This document shows, one piece after another, positions 1 to 11,618 of a stretch of 64,000 nucleotides of DNA (position 1 is its first letter; each line of letters opens with the position of its first letter). The DNA is from Melitaea cinxia (taxonomy: Eukaryota; Arthropoda; Insecta; Lepidoptera; Nymphalidae). The notes beneath the pieces are model-generated. The model worked only from the letters and a program-made list of their open reading frames with translations. It did not search any database and was not told the origin of the DNA. The stretch is from assembly GCF_905220565.1 (NCBI RefSeq), contig NC_059422.1, positions 5,550,001 through 5,614,000 on the forward strand. Reading direction: 5' to 3'. The translations under genes were made by a program, and so were the position numbers.

Positions 1-216
1 GTGACCGCAGTACTGGCTTTGTCGCACCGAAGACGCTGCTGCCCATCTTCGGCCTGTGTATTTCAAAGCCAGCAGTTGGATGGTTATCCCCCCATCGGTC
101 GGCTTCTTAAGTTCCAAGGTGGTTGTGGAACCTTGTTATCCCTTAGTCGCCTCTTACGACACCCACGGGAAGAGAGGGGGTGGCTAAATTGTTTAGTGCC
201 GTAGCCACACAGCACA
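1..216 (-). mobile_element. Family A repeat, cut by the window edge
   Basis: GC-rich repeat that also occurs at 4037, 30567, 42165, 56945 and 63208. It ends here with GTAGCCACACAGCAC, the conserved outer end of the family. The short open frame through it is a by-product of its base composition and is not a gene. Confidence 0.75.
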
Positions 217-302
217 ATATTTAAACATGTTTGAATTAAAAAATGTAGTTAATACATTATATGGGATTACTGCACTAAATACATTTTGGTTTGATTTAAT
301 TA

Positions 303-610
303 TCTAATACATATATAAAATTCTCGTGTCGCGGTGTTTGTAGTTAAACTCCTCCGAAACGGCTTGACCGATTCTCATGAAACTTTGTGTGAATATTGGG
401 TAGGTCTGAGAATCGAACAACATCTATTTTTCATCCCCCTAAATGTTAAGGGTAGTCTATCCTAATTTTTTTTTATAAATTATTTATTTTTTATTTTATT
501 ATGATTTGGCGTTGAAAAATACATACAACCCTAAATTTTCACCCTTCTACCACCAACCCCTATTTTTAAATAGCGTTAAGCGGCAAGACAACGTTTGCCG
601 AGTCAGCTAG
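303..610 (+). mobile_element. Non-autonomous Helitron, family H-A
   Basis: It starts TCTAATACATATATAAAATT and ends GCCGAGTCAGCTAG. It is preceded by A and followed by T, the usual Helitron A/T target, with no target duplication. Near-copies lie at 33457, 48977 and 53617. There is no Rep/helicase coding, so it needs an autonomous partner elsewhere. Confidence 0.85.
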
Positions 611-1344
611 TATGTATATAATTATCACGAACTGGAATCGAACGGCAACCTAATAATCAGCGGATGGTTCGGTTGATAATGTATAATACAATATTGAACA
701 AAACTAAAATAACATCAGTTGCAACAAATTTAACAGAAAAAAAAACAAAAAGAACTGACACGCGTTAAAAAACTAAAAGATGGTGTAAAAGCAGGAAGAA
801 ACTATTTCTCTATTATTAGATATTTCCTATAAAGATACAACCTTGAACTAAAAGACAATAACATCGTAAACTATTTAGACATAGGCACAATAACATTATA
901 AATTACTATAACAAAAAAACTGTTGTTTAACTTTTTTCAAAAACTTTTTGTTAAATTTTACGTAACGGGTTGCACAGTCCGAGATATTTTTTTACTTTAT
1001 TATCTACCTATAGTCCTATAGTGAAAGTCGGTCACAAATAAGGCCGTGAAGTAAAAGAACATCAATAATAGATTCCTTTCTTTATAAAGATTGTTTGATG
1101 CCATTTAGAGCAATTTTCTTTAGTGAACACTTCCTTAAAACATTTGTTACGCGATTTACTATAAAGGAACTGAACTTAAAAGGCTTTTTTTATTATTATA
1201 CATCTGTCAAGGTAACTTACGTAACTTACAAAATAATGTGGATCATTTATTTTATCGAGCTACCGCACAGCAGGAAACAACTTGCTGATAATTTGGGTAA
1301 GCACCTCAAACTTGCAGATCACAGCTAAATAATACCTCTCTCAA
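611..1344. other. AT-rich stretch without a gene
   Basis: Near 628-665 the minus strand carries GGTTGCCGTTCGATTCC, which resembles a Pol III B box and may be a decayed SINE head. Nothing else is recognised. A 77-residue open frame at 1095-1328 has no supporting features. Confidence 0.4.
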
Positions 1345-1525
1345 ATAGTCTTGTGTATCTGTGGTGATTGGCGTGACGTATTCAAAAGATGTTCAGGACT
1401 AGAGTCGACAATGACGTTGCAATACTTCTGGTCTTACACGCGTAATGGCTACAGTATCCGCTTATCAGATCAGACGAGTCGTATGATTGTTTATCATAGT
1501 AGTTTTAAAAAATGTAGCCGAAACA
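1345..1525 (+). mobile_element. SINE or LINE tail fragment
   Basis: The end reads TTATCAGATCAGACGAGTCG followed by TATGATTGTTTATCAT, a diverged form of the S2/L1 3' end (ATCAGGTGAGCCGTACGCTTG). This suggests a related retroposon tail. Assignment rests on similarity of the last 40 bases only. Confidence 0.35.
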
Positions 1526-2346
1526 TGCGAGTTTAGTTTTTTTTTTTTTTGACGTTGACTAAATCGATGTACGCCGGCTGCTTGCACGAAAAAGGATGAC
1601 CCATTGTAGCGTTACGCTCATTTTACGCTTGCGCCGCATCTATCTCTCTTCCACTTACTATTGGCATATGCGCCCGAAAAGATGTTTTGTTATGACGTTG
1701 TCACGTTTAGCTATCGTCCTTGAACCAACTTTACAGACAACCAATTTCTTACGATTGCTATTTTTCTATTTATTACCTGTGCTATCTATTTCGTAATAAG
1801 TATGTTGAAAGTTACTTCTCGAATAAAAATAGTTCAAATGTACGTACCTTCACCGAACTTTTTGTTTTCTTTTGTACTTATAAGTTTTAGCACGCTATTT
1901 TATAGCCAATTATATCCCTCAATAAACACGTCTTTTAAGATAAAATACGGAGAGTATAAATAGGCGTAGCAAACCGAAATTTGAGTGTTGAGATACACAA
2001 ACAAAAAAAAATTAACTCTTTCGATTTATTGTACTGTTTCGTAAAGGCTTAAAACTAAAATGGAAGATTTGATACGAATACAATGTTAACCTGCACATTT
2101 TTAAAAAACAAAGCAATGATACAAACGTTATAAAAATACACCGTTAGAGAGAGTAGCAAAATTTCTCAAAAAAGGTTGCATCATAAAAACATAAATATTT
2201 GTATGTGGCTTTTTTTAGCGTTACTCATGATCAACACACAAAACGCAATATCTTTTTTCCTTACAAAGATATATATAAGATATAATATATGTTTAAGAGA
2301 TATCTTTTGTTAAATAAAGTTTAAGTAATGATTCAACTATTTAAGA
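1526..2346. other. Stretch without a recognised gene
   Basis: 1560-1730 is richer in CpG than its surroundings and may be a repeat fragment, but no termini are visible. The rest is AT-rich. No coding or RNA feature is supported. Confidence 0.4.
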
Positions 2347-2570
2347 TTGGGCGCAGCAGGAAATATCTTGTTCAAATCTGTAACAGCCTAAGTGGGGAAT
2401 TACCTCTACCTTACAGAAGATTACAGTCGAATAATACTGCTTTTAAAATGTGTCGTGTTATATGGTCAATAAGATGGCCATAGCGCTTGCGATGTTTCTG
2501 GTGTTGCAGGCGACCATAGGCTATGGTAATCGCTTACTACCAGGTGAGCTATATGCATGTTTGTCACTGT
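2347..2570 (+). mobile_element. S2 repeat, diverged
   Basis: It begins GGGCGCAGCAGGAAATATC and ends GCTTACTACCAGGTGAGCTA, matching better copies at 8757 and 35634 in the opposite orientation. No tRNA-like head is visible. Confidence 0.7.
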
Positions 2571-2746
2571 ATTGGTAAAAAATAAAAATAATATAAATGT
2601 AACAATAATGACGTCATGATGACTTAATGTGACATCCAAGTTTAGCAAATCAAAAAAAAATCAAAAAAGGCTTTAAAAACGCTTTCGAAATGTCATTTTA
2701 GAAATTAAAATTTTAAAAGTGGTTATTATTTTTAAGTTTTTAAAAG

Positions 2747-2905
2747 TGAAGCGACCACCGATTTGGAATGTCTTTCTCTTTAATAATACATAAACTGTGT
2801 TTTAGTACAAAATTAGTAATATCTTGCAAGAACTACCGCGTCTCTAAGTCCACACATCTTTATCATCTACGTAATCCTGTACCAAATTATAAGCTGTATC
2901 TATTA
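2747..2905 (+). mobile_element. Family F repeat fragment
   Basis: It shares ACCGATTTGGAATG, AATATCTTGCAAGAA and CACACATCTTTATCATCTAC with copies at 12495 and 31915. It is probably the 3' portion of a LINE, but no reading frame is left. Confidence 0.6.
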
Positions 2906-2924
2906 ATTTCATATTCATCCGCTT

Positions 2925-2975
2925 AAGCGTGTATATCCCACTGCTGGGCTTAGGCCTCTTTCCCCAATTTCTTCT
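2925..2975 (-). mobile_element. S1-type SINE tail fragment
   Basis: TATCCCACTGCTGGGCTTAG with GCCTCTTTCCCC is the S1 3' tail in reverse orientation. Body and head are missing. Confidence 0.6.
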
Positions 2976-4036
2976 TAATAACTTTAAATTTTAGAAGGAA
3001 GAACTTAGCTTGCACTGAAAACTAAATGTGTCAATTCTTTGTCCAGCTTTAAAACTCAATAGCTAGTTTTATGATATTTTTATGTACAGAACAATGTACA
3101 TATTTATTATTACACATGGAAATGACGTCAGGAGCAAACGCGTGAACAATCGCCTCAGTGTAGCCGTTTGTAAAATTATTTTGTTTTGACTTTAAATCAT
3201 AAACTTAACCTAGGGTGACTATAATTATTTTAATTTTTTTTTTAAATGAATGCTTTCGTAATCATATATATTAATAAGCTTTGGTTAAAATATTTGCCTC
3301 CCTTTTTAGAAAAGACCTCACAATTGCTCCACATACATTATATATCATTATATAGATAATTTCTTGCTCTACCGGCATCCACAACAAAAAAAAAATTAAA
3401 ATTGCTTTTGTGTTTGTGAATTAATTGATTATTAAAATTATATATAAGACCTATCGGTATCGGTAAATTTTTTACTTATTTAGTGCGAATTATTTGCACG
3501 GGTATTACTAGTCTATTTCAATGTGTGAAATAAATCTTGTAAATAATAATGTACAAAAATAATGTATCTACCATAGCAGCATTAATACAAATGTATTAAT
3601 GCTGCAAACTACCAAAATAAAATACATAATTCATTATTACTTATTCATTCTTTATGTTTGAATTATACCTGCCTAACTATTTTATTATATCTCTTTTTTC
3701 TTTATTACTTATAAATATTTATACTTTCTATTTTTTTTAAATAACAACAATTATTCTTTTAATTAGTTTTAAAAGAATATATACCTATTCTTTTTAAATT
3801 TGATTATATGTTTTTTTTTTTTTTTGTTACAAGAAGAAACGCAATTCATATTTTTCTAAAAGGTGTTTTTAATTTAGATTAGAAATGCCCCTCTAGGTAA
3901 GTTTTAGACAAAGGGACAACAAGAATACTTCAAACATTATTTCTGAACGCATCTCACAAAACAATCGTACAAGTGATTTTTACGCACTATGTCCCACCCC
4001 ATTGTAGTATTAATACTTCGGCCGCTTCAATAGGCT
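2976..4036. other. AT-rich stretch with one perfect hairpin
   Basis: No gene. A perfect 13-bp inverted repeat, GCAGCATTAATAC and its complement, lies at 3576-3588 and 3593-3605 around the loop AAAT. Long T and A runs fill much of the remainder. Confidence 0.5.
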
Positions 4037-4357
4037 GTGTGGTAACGGCAGCAAAGAATATAGCCACCCCCTTTCTTCCCGTTGGTGTCGTAAGAGACGA
4101 CTAAGGGATAACACAGTTCCACTACCACCTTGAAACTTAAAAAGCCGACCAATGGCGGGATATCCATCCAACTGCTGGCTTTGAAATACATGGACCGAAG
4201 ACGGGCAGTCTTCGGTAGAACAAACCCAGCCCTGCGGTCACCAACCCGCCTCGCCAGCGTGGCAACTATGAGCAACAAACATGAGTTCAAGCCATTTTTT
4301 GCCCGAACTTGTGGAGGCCTATGTCCAGCAGTGGACTGCGATAGGCTGAAGTAAAGT
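4037..4357 (+). mobile_element. Family A repeat, nearly full length
   Basis: It runs from CTGTGTGGTAACGGCAG to GACTGCGATAGGCTGAAG. The last 50 bases read, in one frame, as the ELVEAYVQQWTAIG-like C-terminus of an RTE LINE protein. The frames on both strands over 4027-4368 are not genes. Confidence 0.8.
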
Positions 4358-4676
4358 GTGTGTGACATTAAAATTAAAAAACAACACTACTTTAGTGTAA
4401 TAGTAATTTGTACGACTGTTATTACGACAAACGTCTTTTAAAATACTATACAAAATACCATTGACAATGACATCAAATTACGCTTCATAGACAAAACTTT
4501 CATATTTTATGTTTGAAGGAAGTTTTCAAAAACAACAATAACTAACATTTAACTCAGTCACAACAATCAGTAGTAAGTTAGGTTATTATCAAAGAACTAA
4601 ACAGTAGTAATTTTATGTGACATAACATTAAAATGACTGCTGTTAAATTATACTGTTTACTGACACTTTAATATAG

Positions 4677-4759
4677 CTGTTGAGTCAATTGTAAAATTCT
4701 ATTCTGAAGCTGAGGTGCGACAGTGTGACAATGATCGGAAAGTCAAGGATTATTATTAA
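4677..4759 (+). CDS. Candidate terminal exon, unknown gene
   Basis: An open stretch follows an acceptor-like TTTAATATAG and ends in TAA. It encodes about 27 residues containing VESIVKFYSEAEVRQ and NDRKVKDYY, a charged and natural-looking composition. An AATAAA polyadenylation signal lies at 4832-4837, a plausible distance downstream. No upstream exon was found, and a stretch this short can arise by chance, so this is only a lead. Confidence 0.3.
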
Positions 4760-4831
4760 AAGTAATAATTGTTTTAACGTTTTTTTTTTTTGCTATCTCA
4801 GCCATTAATAGTAAAAATTAATATGTGTATA

Positions 4832-4837
4832 AATAAA
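4832..4837 (+). terminator. Possible polyadenylation signal
   Basis: AATAAA about 73 bp after the TAA of the candidate exon at 4677-4759. In AT-rich DNA this hexamer is common, so its value depends on that exon being real. Confidence 0.25.
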
Positions 4838-5609
4838 AATTAATCATCGAAATGTATTTATACGCTAAGCTTCCGAACGACGGCAATGCGTTGAAAATTC
4901 TTTTTTTTTTTTGTTCGTTCGTTATTGTCAGATGTGTATTTTTTTTAAATAAATAAAAAATCAATCAGCTGGTAAATAAAAACGGCAAATTAGAATTCAA
5001 ATTATAATTTTAAGTGGAAAACAAACTATTAAAAATTTAAATATTTATTTAGAAATTAAATCACAGTCAAATCAAAAATATAACTTAATACGATTCGATA
5101 AATGTAAGCACATTTTTTTTTAATTATTATTATTTAATTTTATTCTTTTAAACTATATTTAGACATTTTCTAAGCAATTTATAACAAACATACTATTCCA
5201 ATATTTTAATTTAAAAAAAATACTTTTTTGTTAAAATAATATCCTAAAACTTTAAACTTTACGGTCACACTAAGCCGTGACGGTAAGTAGAGTCAATACA
5301 GCACTAAAGAATTTTACGACATGGTCCGGCCACGCTAACATTTGAACAATGTATTATTATTTCAGACTTTATAAAATAAATTGTACTGAATCATAATTTA
5401 CACTTTTATTTCAAACGTGAAATTAAATTACATGTTGAAACATGCAAGGAAACGTTCATAACTTCATTCGTGAAGTACCTATTATCTAAAATCTATTTTA
5501 ATTCTGATAACTGTCAAGTGTAGCTTTTAGGAACGCTCGATATTTAGCGTTTTCACTTTTGTACGTCGTTGAGTATTTTTTTTTACTGTCTAAAAATGTA
5601 ATAAACTAA
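4838..5609. other. AT-rich stretch, nothing recognised
   Basis: It contains T-rich runs and a small CpG-richer patch around 5270-5345. No repeat terminus, reading frame or RNA structure could be supported. Confidence 0.4.
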
Positions 5610-6452
5610 TCTATACAAATTATTGTGTTGGTCACAAACGAAAAAAAAACCGACTTCTATTTCATCGACGAGTAATACAACGTAGATCGACGAAAAAATA
5701 GTCAAAATCGGTACACCCAGTAAAAAGTTATTGCGGATTTTCGAGAGTTTCCCTCGATTTCTCTGGGATTACATCATCAGATCTTGGTTTCCTTATCATG
5801 GTACCAAACTAAAGATATCCCCTTTTCAACAAAAAAAGAATTGTCAAAATCGGTACATCCAGTAGAAAGTTATGCGGTATAATACAACGTAGGTCGACGA
5901 AAAAAGCGTCAAGTAAAAACGCATTATTAGATATAACTCGAAAAGTAGTTGTTAGATCTCAAATAAATTTAAATGGGACCAATTGACACACATCGCCTTT
6001 CGATTAAAAAAATTGTTGAAATCGGTCCACCCGGTCAAAAGTTCTGAGGTATAAGTTTATAACATACATTAAAAAAAAAAAAGAAAAAAAATAGTCGAAT
6101 TGAGAACCTCCTCTTTTTTTGGAAGTCGGTTAATAAATAAAATTGGAGTGTCTGTTTGTAATATTAAAATAACCACTTTTTACTCAATGCATATGGATGT
6201 GTACACGGTAAACATACCAAAATACTATTTTCTATAATTTTTGTCACTGTCTGCCTGTCTGTTTGTTCCGGCTAATCTCTGAAATGGCTGGACTGATTTT
6301 GACGGGACTTTGAGTGGCAGATAGCTGATGTAATAAGGAATAACTTAGGCTTCGATTATTTTAGATTTTTATTTTTATTTTATAGCTCTCTGCGAACTAA
6401 ACAATAATTATTTTGTTAAATTCCACGCGGACGAAGTCGCGGGCACAGCTAG
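5610..6452 (+). mobile_element. Helitron H-B interrupted by a family G element
   Basis: The 5' end TCTATACAAAT is at 5610. The rest of the Helitron resumes at about 6132 (AATAAATAAAATTGGAGTG) and ends with the hairpin GCGGACGAAGTCGC followed by GGGCACAGCTAG at 6452. The flanks are A and T. Splitting a known 5' end this way shows G inserted after the Helitron, with AAT present on both sides. Confidence 0.8.
5621..6131 (+). mobile_element. Family G element, two internal units
   Basis: It is bounded by AAAACCGACTTC and GAAGTCGGTT. Inside, the TCAAAATCGGTACA(C/T)CCAGTA motif is repeated about 130 bp apart, giving two units. The copy at 21497 has three. No transposase is encoded. Confidence 0.75.
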
Positions 6453-6485
6453 TCTTTAATAAAGAATGCATGGCAGATGTAACTC

Positions 6486-6600
6486 TTAGGGCCCGGCGCC
6501 GTGCCGTGTTACGGCGACGGCGTCGTGCCGTGATACGTTGCCGGCGCCGTGCCGTTTTACGGCGACGGCGTCGGGCCGTGGTCATGGGGCCGGGCCCTTA
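6486..6600. mobile_element. GC-rich Harbinger-type MITE with 24-bp units
   Basis: The element at 6489-6597 starts GGGCCCGGC and ends GCCGGGCCC, and is flanked on both sides by TTA. A 3-bp TTA duplication with G/C-starting inverted ends fits the PIF/Harbinger superfamily. The interior is four 24-bp units at 6495, 6519, 6543 and 6567, of the type GGCGCCGTGCCGTGTTACGG plus CGAC. The arginine-rich frames on both strands are by-products of this repeat. Confidence 0.65.
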
Positions 6601-6844
6601 TAAGCACACAAAACATTTGACAGAAATTACAACTTATTGACTACAATCCAGATTTTAAGAGAAATAAAATATATAGACGTTACTCATTAAAAATTATTAA
6701 AAGAAAAGAAAAAAGAAATTTTATCAGAGACTTGAATGAAAACGTTACCTTACACATGTCGCGCCGTCTTACGGCACGGACCGCTTACCGCTAAATATAA
6801 ATAAAAATTAATCATGTTAAAAATGAATCAATGTTAACTAGTTT

Positions 6845-7095
6845 TTAACCGACCTCGAAGAAGCAAGAGGTTCTCAATTCAACTGTAATTTTATTTGTAT
6901 ATTATTTTTAGTGGGCGAATCGATTTCGACTATTCTTTTTTTTATCGAAAGGTACTTCTCACATGAACCCATTTAAATTTGATTGATATCTCTCGAGTTC
7001 GTTTTGAGTTATCTCTGATAACACGTATTTACTTGACTATTTTTTGTTTACCTACGTTGTATATTACTTTATCGATGTAATTGAATTTTTTTTTT
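6845..7095 (-). mobile_element. Family G fragment, reversed
   Basis: It begins AACCGACCTCGAAGAAGC and contains TTGACTATTTTTTGTTTACC and ACGTTGTATATTAC, the reverse complement of the G start. Only one internal unit is left. Confidence 0.65.
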
Positions 7096-7342
7096 TTAGA
7101 TTACATTGGGTACTCTACCTAAGTTTGTAATCTGCCTAACGTTAAAATGTAGCAATATTAAAATTGTATGCTGATGTTGCTATCATGATTTACAGATAAT
7201 TACTTAAAAATGTAGATTTTTTTAACGATCGCTAAGTACCTACCTATAATAACCGAAAGACGACATAAATTACTTTATTTCGATTTTATTTAATGTCAAC
7301 ATATCTAAAATCGAAACCTGAAATAGATGGTATAGCGTAATA

Positions 7343-7528
7343 TCAAATAAACTTAGCCAAAATTCTTCCGGAACTTCTGATCATGAAAAAAAAAACTTTC
7401 TGAAAAGCCAACCTTGGCTCCGCTATTCGACTCTTATTTGCTCCCGCGATAATCTTAAGAGAACAGTGATTGATCATTTCGGTTAAGTTTTCTTTTATCC
7501 GGGTATCGGCAGCCGGGACAAAGGTTGA
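7343..7528 (-). other. Open coding-like stretch, unknown
   Basis: A 61-codon open frame without a start codon. It contains VPAADTRIKENLTEMINHCS and KIIAGANKSRIAEPRLAFQK, compositionally like protein. No acceptor splice site lies inside the frame upstream, which argues against a simple host exon. It may be an old transposon-derived coding fragment. No family is recognised. Confidence 0.25.
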
Positions 7529-8414
7529 TTATGATTGATGCTAGTTGACAGCGTAACATGCCTAATGGTGTCTTTATAGAGATGGGCAGTTTATCGATAT
7601 AAAACCATCGACTTTTTTATAATTGAGAATCCTGTTTCTTATTTTTTATTGTACAACTGTGTTATACTTAGTTGTTTTTTTTTTCTAATAATAATTAGAA
7701 TAACACAAGATGTACTGCAAGTATGTACAAATGTAGCGATGGGAGAAGATGTACTACAAGAAGACTATACTGAGTGTCTTTAATTGTGGGACTACTGATC
7801 TTGACCGTTTTTTCGCGGCTCCAAACAAGCATATCTTAAACATATCCATATCATCCATATTTTAAACAGAATATTCCCTGTTATGTCCTACCTCAACAAA
7901 TGTACGTTATCAGATTTGTCTTGCTCAGAAAATTTTTATTTTCACGTATTTTCGGCACCTCTACGTAATTATCATTCTATTTAGGACTGACTACAGATCA
8001 TTTAGTTTTCACTAGTACATGACACGACAATTTTATTTATCGATAACGATAATTATTTTATTCACATCACTAAAATTTTCCAACAAAAAAATAAATAAAT
8101 CGGGCAATTTCTTAATAGCACAATGACAAATCAACATTATTGTTAAAGCATCTTTTAAGTATTTTCATGGCATTCATGAGATGTATCAAAGACGTTTTAA
8201 TGTTATGGTGAATTGATGGAGTTCCTGAACGTTTAACATATTTTTATGATAGCCTTTGTGTCATCATTTCCACGGTACAGACAATAAATTTATAATTTTG
8301 CACAACTCTAATAATATAACTATTAATTATAATCAATGGCTTTTATTAGTACCAAGATAGCGTAGATGATTTCGCTAATGTCACGTAGAATGGAAGACAA
8401 GAAGGAAATTAACT
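7529..8414. other. Stretch without a recognised gene
   Basis: AT-rich non-coding sequence. Some S2-like words occur near 7870-7900 (TTCCCTGTTATGTCCTACC), too short to define a copy. Confidence 0.4.
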
Positions 8415-8680
8415 GAGGTAGAGCACGGTAGGATATATCCTGCTCAAAACCTGGTGCAGCCCGACTGGGGAAGTACCTCGACCTTACAGAAGATCATAGC
8501 TTATTAACTGCTTTCAAGCAGTATTGTGCTCTTGTAGCGAGTAAAGTGACCAAAGCTATTAGGAGTGGTTGAGTGTAAGGTCGGTAAAACGTTTCTTCTG
8601 GTGTTGCAGGCCTCTATAAGCAACAGTAATCGCCTACCATCAGATGAGTCAGGTGAGATTTGCTGACCTATTTGTATTTA
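8415..8680 (+). mobile_element. S2 repeat, sense orientation
   Basis: It runs from GAGGTAGAGCACGGTAGG to CTACCATCAGATGAG. About 80 bp downstream lies a second S2 copy in inverse orientation (8757), so the two form a large inverted repeat. Confidence 0.75.
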
Positions 8681-8756
8681 AAAAGCAAAAAAAAGACCTC
8701 TCGGTGCTATCGAGGCAGTCTCAGTAGAATATTGAAGAGCACAGAAATAGTATTTT

Positions 8757-9042
8757 TTTTTACATCACTAGGTCGGCAAACAAGCGTACGGCTCACCTGA
8801 TGGTAAGAGATTACCGTAGCCTATAGACACCAGTAACACCAGAGGCATCGCAAGCGCGTTGCCGACCCAATCCCCAATCCCCCCCACGAGCTCTGGTCAC
8901 CTTACTCACCAACAGGAACACAATACTGCTTGAAAACAGTATTATTTAGTTGTGGTCTTCTGTAAGGTCGAGGTACTACCCCAGTCGGGCTGCTCCAGAT
9001 TTTGAGCAGGAAATTCCTGCTGTGCCCTACCTCAGTTATTTA
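8757..9042 (-). mobile_element. S2 repeat, well preserved
   Basis: It begins TTTTTTTTTACATCACTAGG, the reversed A-rich tail, and continues TCGGCAAACAAGCGTACGG and CTCACCTGATGGTAAG. It ends TTCCTGCTGTGCCCTACCTC. The start matches the L1 LINE 3' end at 24028, which suggests shared reverse-transcription machinery. Confidence 0.8.
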
Positions 9043-9329
9043 TTTAGTTATTTCTTGGTTAGTCCTTAATCTAGAAGAGTATACACAATTAAAATATAAT
9101 GATCACAAATAAACATTGTCTGTATTGCATTGTTCTCTATTGCAATCTATTAGAACAAGAACGAAATGATATAATTAAGAATTTTATTTTTCGTCTGTAA
9201 TTTTTGAAGGTTGTTGAATTAATTTGTTATCATAAGTCATTACTTGAAATTATTAATTTAATTAAATAGATATACCAAATTCGACCGTATAAAGTTTTAT
9301 TTCTTAAATATAAATAAATAAATATCATA

Positions 9330-9510
9330 TAACCTACACACATGACCATCTGTTGGTAACAGCCGACTGATATAGCTAAATAGTTTTTTTATATATAAAT
9401 ATACATAGAAATAATATATATCAGACTCGACCGGGAATCAAAACCGCAACCCACGGAGCAGAAAGCAGAGTCACTTCAAACTGCGCCAACGGGCTAGTCA
9501 TATAGGTACT
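9330..9510 (-). mobile_element. S3 tRNA-derived SINE
   Basis: On the minus strand the head reads CCCGTTGGCGCAGTTTGAAG, followed by a degenerate B box (GCGGTTTTGATTCCC). The body ends AGTCGGCTGTTACCAACAG. Related pieces lie at 12335, 21378 and 55423. Confidence 0.65.
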
Positions 9511-10147
9511 TTTTTAAATACCTTCAGTAATTTCAATATAAATTAATTAGCAACAAATAATCAAGAAAACAAGCCCCTTATTTTTTCAAAATAAACACAT
9601 ATATTCGCTTAGTTATTGCAAAATTTCTTTCAAGCATGTGAAGCCACAGCACACAATTAGCAATAAAAACAATATGGTAAACATCTTCTAAACATCAAAA
9701 GCAGCAGCAGTTCTACAATTATTTACCTAAATAACCACTTTTAATATTGGAGGGTACATCAAGAAAAATAATTACAAATTGTTTTAAACCGTTTTAATTC
9801 TAAAACTTCAAATAAATAATAAAGTACGTAATAGATAGTTCTCTTAGCATCTCTTTCACACACTAAGTGATTATAACCTGTCTCGCTCGCTCTTTCAATC
9901 CGACTAGTAAAACGAACTAATATTAATTAAAATTAAGTTGCAAACTTTGTTTTTAATGTTCAAAGTTAATTGAAGTAAATTAATATGAGTCCTGTCGTTA
10001 CGTTTATTAATAAAAGTTTATCTTTAATAACTAAAGAAATTACATTTGAATTTTAATAAATTGATTGTTAATCTGATTAATTTTGACTAAAACGATTTAA
10101 TATACTTAAAAATAAATACGCATTATTTTGTAACTGAATATTACACT
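9511..10147. other. AT-rich stretch, nothing recognised
   Basis: No gene, RNA or repeat terminus is supported. A short pyrimidine-rich patch lies at 9850-9900. Confidence 0.4.
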
Positions 10148-10250
10148 TCAGCCTGTAATATCCCACTCCTGGACATAGGCCTCTTTTCATGTTGGAGAAG
10201 TATCAGAGCTTAATCCGCCACGCTGTTCCAATGCGGATTGAGGGGTAACT
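10148..10250 (-). mobile_element. S1 SINE tail fragment
   Basis: TTCAGCCTGTAATATCCCAC through CACGCTGTTCCAATGCGG is the S1 3' half reversed. It lacks the promoter head. Confidence 0.7.
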
Positions 10251-10571
10251 GAGTATATCTGATATGAAACGTAGACTGTATTGATCTATATTTATTCTAT
10301 ACTAGTAGCATAGTAAAAGATACAAATAGCCGATGGTATACAAATATTTTATATTAGATTTAGTAACATTTTTTCTTTATAATTAAAAAAAAGCAATTTC
10401 AAATTTGTAACATTTTGATACATAAAATTTACATGCACACTAATAAATTTCCTTATGCAATCTAAAGACGTGAGTTACTTTTGTATTTAAAATATTTATT
10501 TTTACTATCCAACGAATTTCATTAAAATATGATATACTTTCGATATATAATTGCAAGAGTCAAAACTTAAA

Positions 10572-10813
10572 GGCTTGTTCCACCAGTTACCGTTAAAACT
10601 AAATGATGTATGACTATTTCGAACGAAAGTTTATGACAGATTTATCTTTTCCACCATCAAATTTCAATTAGTCTGTCATTTCATTTCGCAACTATGAATC
10701 TAAATTTCATTTAATTGCTGCGGAACATGCCCAATGACTTCTACATCCTGCTGTTAAAGTCTATTCGTAACTTATGCGCAAGATAAAATTTTATCGACAG
10801 CCAGTGAAACAAA
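10572..10813. mobile_element. Possible MITE
   Basis: It starts AGGCTTGTTCCACCAGTTAC and ends with GACAGCCAGTGAAACAAAT, a degenerate inverted version of the start. The body has no coding. The classification is tentative because the inverted ends are imperfect. Confidence 0.3.
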
Positions 10814-11164
10814 TACTAAGTCTATGTTAGGAAATATCCTTAATAATAATAATTCACGTTTCAACATGCTATTAATATAAACAAATACGTAATGGCAGTT
10901 ATAGATAAAACACTAAAATCTCGTACATCGTCTAGCCATCTCGTTTAAACCAGATTGAACTAGTTCAAGAATTATATTATTTTTCAGTATTCGAAAATGA
11001 AGTTTCATTCTGAGAACTCAGTTTATCTGACTTGGATGACATAGAACGATAATATTTATAGGTTTTAGATTGAGTCAATCATTCGTTTTCCACATTAAAT
11101 TGAACGCATTTTATTCTTAAATTTGAAGAACATTAAGTATTATAATGCGTGAACTCGTGTGTGT

Positions 11165-11290
11165 TGCCCATAGTCACCACGCTGGGCAGGCACATGACAC
11201 ATGACAGATGACACATGAGTTCACGCATTTTTGGCGCGAACTTGTGGAGGCCTATGTCCAGCAGTGGACTGCAATTATGATGATGATGAA
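11165..11290 (+). mobile_element. Family A tail with a local expansion
   Basis: It contains TTGGCGCGAACTTGTGGAGG and CCTATGTCCAGCAGTGGACT, followed by an ATGATGATGATGA tail. Upstream, a CACATGACA/CAGATGACA motif is repeated three times, a small tandem expansion inside the repeat. Confidence 0.7.
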
Positions 11291-11618
11291 GTATTACAAT
11301 AGCTTGCTATAAATCAACCGCAGAACTAGAAAACCTCGTCAATATTTTTACAACAGAAACAACAATAAACTTATGTGACATGAATATTATTATAGAAGCC
11401 AATATTCAATACATTTTTGGAATTTTGAAGAGGTTGGGTGTCGATAGGTATTCTCTATTTAATGTAATCAGAAACCTTTTCTTATCCATAAATGGATTCA
11501 CATAGTTCAATATTTGACCGACGATATTATACATCAACTAACTTTGCTATTAAGTTTGTTCTTAATTCTATATTGCTGTTTCTTCTGTTCTATGTAATGC
11601 AATGTCTTAGTATGCGTT

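Noticed and set aside
3868..3895. 19-nt microexon between TTTTTAATTTAG and GTAAGT
   Set aside because: Splice motifs are good, but 19 bases carry no coding evidence.
6397..6640. Arginine-rich open frames on both strands
   Set aside because: They arise from the 24-bp GC repeat of the MITE; the peptide is only the translated repeat.
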